A program made the translations under genes and the position numbers. The notes beneath the pieces were generated by a model that was given only the letters and a program-made list of their open reading frames with translations, ran no database searches and was not told the DNA's origin. Positions 33,688 to 37,992 of a stretch of 37,992 bases of DNA are shown here, piece by piece. The stretch covers positions 32,170 through 70,161 of the forward strand of contig NZ_KI271291.1 in the NCBI RefSeq assembly GCF_000469385.1. The letters are read 5' to 3'. The stretch is from Leptotrichia sp. oral taxon 879 str. F0557 (lineage in GTDB: Bacteria > Fusobacteriota > Fusobacteriia > Fusobacteriales > Leptotrichiaceae). The first letter of the stretch is position 1. Each line of letters starts with the position of its first letter.

Positions 33688-33720
33688 AAAAAACAAAAAA
33701 TCCCTACTATAGCAGTAGGG
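33688..33720 (-). terminator. Strong intrinsic terminator upstream of pckA
   Basis: On the minus strand CCCTACT (33714-33720), a 5-nt loop and AGTAGGG (33702-33708) are followed by ATTTTTTGTTTTTTAT. It has the best G-C clamp and T-run in the window. It ends leftward transcription arriving from the MATE gene or from something in the 443-nt gap before it. Confidence 0.85.
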
Positions 33721-34163
33721 AAATACAAAATAATATTAGTTTTAAATATTTAAATTTTGAATTTATCGGGATAATATTAAAATTTTAACAATATTTTCTA
33801 AAACAATTTCAATAAAGCTAAAAATATATCAAAAAATTACAATTTATAGCTTATATTTTTTAAAAATATACAACAAATATTGAATTTGTCATACATGACT
33901 TTTATTATTTTACTATATAATTGTCTCAAATTGTATTCAACATTATTTTCTCCCTACATTAATATTATCCCACATTTTTCCTAAAAGTCAATAATTTTTA
34001 TAAATTTTTAATTAAAAGATTATTCTACGAAAGATTAAATTTGTTATAAAGATAAAATATAATTGAATCTTTTTCTATCATAAAATTCTGTTTAAATATA
34101 ACAATTACAATTTTAGGTTATACTTTAAAAAGGTGTTATAATATTCTTCAAGAAGTCAATAAA
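33721..34163. other. Long AT-rich gap between MATE gene and terminator
   Basis: This 443-nt gap has no convincing reading frame. The strong leftward terminator stands at its far end instead of next to the MATE stop codon. It therefore holds either a long 3' untranslated region or an untranslated RNA. A weak AT hairpin with CTTCAAGAAG lies just after the MATE stop (about 34134-34170). Confidence 0.45.
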
Positions 34164-35570
34164 TTATAAAGTATCCTCATCCAATTTAGGAATTTTTTTC
34201 ATTTCCTTTTTCAAAATGATTACCGATACAATAAATGCTACCAAATCCGCTATTGGAAAAGCGAACATAATTCCATCAACTCCCATAAAGTACGGTAAAA
34301 TTATAAGTAGCGGCAATAATGATATAATCTGTCTTACAAGCGATAGGACAGCCCCTTGGAATGCCCTTCCAATTGATGTTAAGAACAATGTAATTGCACC
34401 TTGAATACCATTTAAAAATATGAAAAATAAAAATATTCTCATATATTTTGTTCCGTATTTAAAGTAAAGTTCGCTTCCACTTCCAAATACAGAAATTATC
34501 TGTACCGGGAAAATTTGGAATATCGCAAATGCTACTATTGAAATAACAAAAGCGGCTTTTAATGTCAATTTTAATATTTCACGGACTCTCGTATATTTCC
34601 TTGCTCCATAGTTGTATCCTGCAATAGGCTGTGCTCCCTGAGTAAGTCCCAATACAATCGCTATAAATATAACATTTATTTTCATAACAATTCCAGCAAC
34701 AGCAATTGGAATTTCACTTCCATAAATGGATTTTGCCCCGTATATCTTTAGCAGATTATTTGTTACAATTTGAATAACTAAAGCAGAACATTGAAAAATA
34801 AAAGGCGATGTCCCCAATGCAAATAAAATCCCTATTTCTCGTATTCTTATCTTAAAATCCCTTAACTCAAATTTCACGCTTTTAAATCTGAAAAAATACA
34901 AAGCTAGCATAACTGCTGATACAAACTGCCCAATTACAGTTGCCCAAGCCGCACCATCCATTCCCATATCAAATCCAAACATAAATAACGGATCTAATAT
35001 AGTATTTACAAGCGATCCAACAACTATCGCAAGCATCGAATAAAAGGCATTTCCATCAGCTCTTACCAAAGGGTTTGCCCCTATTGAAAATAATAAAAAT
35101 GGTATCCCTAAAGATGTAATTTGAGTATATTCAATCGCATAGTCAAAAATCTGATTTGTCGCCCCAAATGCTGTTAACATAGGCTTTAAAAAGATATTAA
35201 TTAATATGCATAATATAATCCCGCCTAAAAGAAGCATTGTTACCGCTGTTCCTGCTACACTTTTTGCTCTTTTTGGACGCTTTCTGCCTAATTCCAAATT
35301 AAAGTTCGTCGCCGCCCCGACTCCCGTCATAAGTCCAATCGCAAGACAAATTGTCGTAAGCGGAAAAGCTACATTCGTAGCTGCATTTCCTAGAAATCCA
35401 ATTTTCTGTCCAATAAAAATCTGATCCACAATATTATAAAGTGCATTTACAAGATTAGCAATAATTGCTGGCACTGCAAGTGAAACTAACAATTTTGGGA
35501 TTGATTCTGTGCCAAATCTCATTTTTTTGTTATCTTCTAAGCTGTTTTTTATCTTTATACTTTCTTCCAT
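34164..35570 (-). CDS. MATE family efflux transporter
   Basis: This 468-aa membrane protein has about twelve helices in two similar halves, typical of multidrug and toxic-compound extrusion transporters (DinF/NorM superfamily). They exchange Na+ or H+ for cationic drugs or metabolites. Family features include IPKLLVSLAVPAIIANLVNALYNIVDQIFIG at residues about 24-54. In the second half, QGAQPIAGYNYGARKY (about 310-325) is the classic MATE motif. AGGAAGG precedes the ATG. It lies 102 nt downstream of mnmG on the same strand and may be cotranscribed with it. The substrate cannot be told from the sequence. Confidence 0.92.
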   Translation of the reverse strand: MEESIKIKNSLEDNKKMRFGTESIPKLLVSLAVPAIIANLVNALYNIVDQIFIGQKIGFLGNAATNVAFPLTTICLAIGLMTGVGAATNFNLELGRKRPKRAKSVAGTAVTMLLLGGIILCILINIFLKPMLTAFGATNQIFDYAIEYTQITSLGIPFLLFSIGANPLVRADGNAFYSMLAIVVGSLVNTILDPLFMFGFDMGMDGAAWATVIGQFVSAVMLALYFFRFKSVKFELRDFKIRIREIGILFALGTSPFIFQCSALVIQIVTNNLLKIYGAKSIYGSEIPIAVAGIVMKINVIFIAIVLGLTQGAQPIAGYNYGARKYTRVREILKLTLKAAFVISIVAFAIFQIFPVQIISVFGSGSELYFKYGTKYMRIFLFFIFLNGIQGAITLFLTSIGRAFQGAVLSLVRQIISLLPLLIILPYFMGVDGIMFAFPIADLVAFIVSVIILKKEMKKIPKLDEDTL

Positions 35571-35614
35571 TCTTTTTCCTTCCTAAATTTTCAAACATTT
35601 CAATAAAATTTATT

Positions 35615-35644
35615 AAAACTGAACTCAAAAACTATAACTATACT
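35615..35644. repeat. Dispersed 30-nt motif, second copy
   Basis: The reverse complement of this segment matches 27882-27911 at 25 of 30 positions, including TAGTTATAG and TTTTGAGT. It lies in the 102-nt spacer between mnmG and the MATE gene. Confidence 0.45.
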
Positions 35645-35672
35645 TTCTAGACCCCAGTATTATTTAATTTTA

Positions 35673-37565
35673 TCAATTCTTCAAAATCGCAATTAAAAGC
35701 GAAATATCATTATAAGTAACTCCACTAATTCTGCTAGCCTGCCCAATCGTTTCAGGCTGTCCATATATAAGCCCAGAAATAGCGATATTGCTAAGTCCTT
35801 TTACGCTTTCATAGTCAAAATCCTTTGGAATTATCATTTTTTCCAGTTTTTTAAATTTCTCAATCTGTGCCTTTTCCCTTTCAATAAATACGTTATATTT
35901 CGCATTTATTTCCACTTGCTCCTTCGCTAAATCCGACAATTTCACAGTTTCCACAAATTCACTTAAATTATTATAGTTAATTTCTTTTCTCGCAAGAAAT
36001 TCAAAAGCTGAAACAGGGCTGTTCATGCTATTTTTACTAGTTTTTTCAATTTCCGTACTTTCAGATTGATTTTGTTTTTCTACAATTTCAAGTAATTTTT
36101 CATTATTTTCCTTAGTCGGATAAACCGTAATTCCTTTCAATCTTTCAACTTCATTTTCAATTTCCTGACACGTATTTTCAAGTTCGGCTAATTTTTCAGC
36201 ATTTAATAACCCAATTTCCTTCGATTTTTCCAAAAGTCTTATAAAAATGTTGTCTTGACGCAAAGTCAGTCTGTATTCAGCTCTTGAAGGCAGTACACGA
36301 TAAGGCTCTGGTGTTTTTTTATTTATTATATCGTCTATCAAAACACCGATATATCCCTCAATTCTGTCAATCACAATTTCCTTTTTCCCTAAAATTTTTC
36401 TCGCAGCATTCACTCCCGCCATAAATCCTTGACAGGCTGCTTCTTCATATCCACTCGTTCCATTAATCGTTCCCGCTGTGTAAAGTCCATCCAGAACTTT
36501 TGTTTCAAGAGTTAATTTTAATTGATACGCAGGTACAAAGTTATATTCCACAGCATACCCGTAACGCACAATTTTAGCATTTTCTAGCCCACTAATCGTT
36601 TTTAACATTGCTTCCTGTGCAAATGGAGGCATTGCTGTCGTAAATCCGTTTATGTAAATTTCATCTGATTCCACAGATTCCTGCTCCAAAAATATCTGAT
36701 GATTCGTTTTTTCTGGAAAGTTCATAATCTTTCTATCAAGTGAAGGACAATGTCGTGGACCCTTCGTACTTACAATTCCTGTAACAATCGGTGAATATTT
36801 AAGCATTTCCTGTCCCACTCTTATTGTTTCAGGTGTTGTGAATGTAAGCCAAGTTGGTAAAGTCGAATTATATTCTTTTTTTGTTTCGTAAGAAAAATAT
36901 CGTGGCTTGTCCTCTCCCTTTAATTCCTCTGTTTTTGAAAAATCAATTGAAGATTTGGCAATTCTCGGAGGAGTGGCTGTCTGGTATCTATCCAGCTCAA
37001 AGCCATATTCCACAAGCTTATCAGGCAAATCCACACTCGCAGGCTCTCCTTGCCGTCCTGATGAATATTTTACATCCCCCATAACATATTCTCCGCCTAA
37101 GAACGTTCCTGTACATAAAACAACAGCCTTTGCCCCATATTTTATCCCAAGATTGTCTTTAACTCCCATAACCTTTTTATTTTTCACAATCAAATCCACA
37201 ACAATTCCCTGCACTAAATCGAGATTTTCCTGCTTTTCGATAATCTCCCTCATCTTAACCCTGTACCAGTATTTATCGGCTTGAGCCCGTGTAATCCGAG
37301 AGGCTAGTCCCTTTGTATGATTCAAGTTCTTTAACTGCAAATTGTAATTGTCAATATGCCTTGCCATTTCTCCGCCAAGCATTCCAAGTTCCGACACCAG
37401 ATGGCTTTTTCCTGGTCCTCCAACCGAAGGATTACAAGACATCATCGCAATATTGTCAAGATATATTGTAAACAACGCTGTTTTCAGTCCATGTCTTGCC
37501 GATGCAAGAGCAGCTTCCACCCCAGCATGACCCGCTCCAACAACAATTATGTCATAATTTTTCAT
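35673..37565 (-). CDS. mnmG: tRNA uridine-5-carboxymethylaminomethyl(34) synthesis protein
   Basis: MnmG (GidA) together with MnmE modifies the wobble uridine of several tRNAs using FAD, NADH and methylene-tetrahydrofolate. The 630-aa protein begins YDIIVVGAGHAGVEAALASAR, the FAD-binding Rossmann motif. It has MSCNPSVGGPGKSHL (about 43-57), GTFLGGEYVMGD, GPRHCPSLDRK and the C-terminal helical MnmE-binding domain ending in SRISGVTYNDISLL. The length matches the family. AAAGGAAAA precedes the ATG, and a promoter lies about 90-120 nt upstream. mnmE is not in view. Confidence 0.97.
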   Translation of the reverse strand: MKNYDIIVVGAGHAGVEAALASARHGLKTALFTIYLDNIAMMSCNPSVGGPGKSHLVSELGMLGGEMARHIDNYNLQLKNLNHTKGLASRITRAQADKYWYRVKMREIIEKQENLDLVQGIVVDLIVKNKKVMGVKDNLGIKYGAKAVVLCTGTFLGGEYVMGDVKYSSGRQGEPASVDLPDKLVEYGFELDRYQTATPPRIAKSSIDFSKTEELKGEDKPRYFSYETKKEYNSTLPTWLTFTTPETIRVGQEMLKYSPIVTGIVSTKGPRHCPSLDRKIMNFPEKTNHQIFLEQESVESDEIYINGFTTAMPPFAQEAMLKTISGLENAKIVRYGYAVEYNFVPAYQLKLTLETKVLDGLYTAGTINGTSGYEEAACQGFMAGVNAARKILGKKEIVIDRIEGYIGVLIDDIINKKTPEPYRVLPSRAEYRLTLRQDNIFIRLLEKSKEIGLLNAEKLAELENTCQEIENEVERLKGITVYPTKENNEKLLEIVEKQNQSESTEIEKTSKNSMNSPVSAFEFLARKEINYNNLSEFVETVKLSDLAKEQVEINAKYNVFIEREKAQIEKFKKLEKMIIPKDFDYESVKGLSNIAISGLIYGQPETIGQASRISGVTYNDISLLIAILKN

Positions 37566-37992
37566 TTTTTAAATTTTCCTTTCAATTTAATCTATTTTTT
37601 TACTATTCTTATTTGATAACTTTATCCAAAAATTTAATTTTAACTCTAAGTATTTATCTTAATAATTGTATTTAAAATTGACAAAGATTATTTTTTATTA
37701 ATATTTATTTTTTTGTTTATCTCAATACTTTTATTTTTTCTAAACGTAAAGAGGATCAGTCGCCATCCCCTTTTATTTCGCAATATTAGTTATTTCAATT
37801 TCATTCAAAAAAAATCACGACAATTTTAATTTAATTAATAATAAATTATTTAACAAAAACAAATATTAAGCAAAATTTCGTTAAAGAAAAAATAACTGTT
37901 TGAGATTTTGAAGTAAATTTTAAACTATATTCAATTATTTGTGTTGAAATAACCTTAATTCAAAATCGAGTTTTATTTTTTCTTTATAAGAA
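37566..37992. other. Gene-free right end of the window
   Basis: These 427 nt upstream of mnmG have no credible reading frame. They hold the mnmG promoter and two potential stem-loops. AAAGGGGAT/ATCCTCTTT on the minus strand (about 37747-37773) pairs with one G-T wobble and an 8-nt loop. GATTTTGAA (37904-37912) and TTCAAAATC (37959-37967) are exact complements, and the right arm is followed by GAGTTTTATTTTTTC. The second may end a rightward-reading RNA or belong to a dispersed element. A neighbouring gene may begin beyond the window. Confidence 0.45.
37656..37684 (-). promoter_or_regulatory. Promoter for mnmG
   Basis: On the minus strand TTGTCA (37679-37684) and TAAGAT (37656-37661) are exactly 17 nt apart, about 90 nt before the start codon. 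The -10 is imperfect. Confidence 0.45.

Noticed and set aside
34081-34135. Another copy of the 120-bp repeat near AAATTCTGTTTAAA
   Set aside because: Only about 12 bases resemble copy A and no matching opposite end is present; chance similarity in AT-rich DNA is likely.
37747-37773. Fluoride (crcB) riboswitch suggested by GGGGATGG ... CTGAT on the minus strand
   Set aside because: The two conserved words are almost adjacent; the hairpins that must separate them in the crcB motif are missing, and mnmG is not a fluoride gene.

Overview
The window is AT-rich, roughly 30% GC by eye. It looks like a chromosomal segment of an anaerobic, outer-membrane-bearing fermenter, most probably a Leptotrichia-like member of the Fusobacteriota. 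The evidence is the combination of low GC, strong AGGAGG-type ribosome binding sites, lipopolysaccharide genes, a SpoVG homologue in an apparently non-sporulating setting, and a biotin-dependent Na+-pumping decarboxylase next to PEP carboxykinase. I see no rRNA, tRNA, CRISPR array, transposase or phage gene.

Layout. 1-282: gene-free leader with a long hairpin and one copy of a palindromic intergenic repeat. 283-3650: gyrA and a UspA-like protein, closed by a terminator. 3720-17123: a surface-glycan (LPS core/O-antigen) locus. It starts with a divergent RfaY-type sugar kinase. The rest reads rightward: a heptosyltransferase-like GT9 protein, an O-antigen ligase-like protein, a capsule-type glycosyltransferase, a GT4, two more GT9 proteins, a protein with two fused GT2 domains, another GT2, a membrane-anchored NodB-type deacetylase and an MsbA-like ABC flippase. 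17196-25058: a low-complexity exported protein, an orphan RnfD-like membrane protein, mfd, an exported esterase and two integral membrane proteins.

From about 25.1 kb most genes read leftward: spoVG, an S4-domain (RqcP-like) protein, a PhnD-like lipoprotein and biotin protein ligase. A repeat-rich spacer follows. Next comes a decarboxylase operon in transcription order oadA, an unknown 88-aa gene, oadG, the biotin carrier protein and oadB, preceded by pckA. The window ends with a MATE transporter and mnmG.

How the genes work together. The glycan locus holds sugar-transfer, ligation, modification and export functions for one outer-membrane glycolipid. PckA interconverts PEP and oxaloacetate, and the Oad complex decarboxylates oxaloacetate to pyruvate while exporting Na+. 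BirA, encoded just beyond the repeat-rich spacer, would attach the biotin on the carrier protein.

The least explained items are a roughly 120-bp palindromic repeat whose ends show one compensatory base change between copies; an orphan RnfD-like protein that appears to lack the flavin-accepting threonine; the unknown small gene inside the oad operon; a 10-bp perfect inverted repeat 70 nt apart between pckA and oadA; and the double-GT2 fusion. No wholly new defence-like or otherwise complete novel system is evident. Many gene starts were moved from the longest reading frame to an ATG with a clear ribosome binding site.
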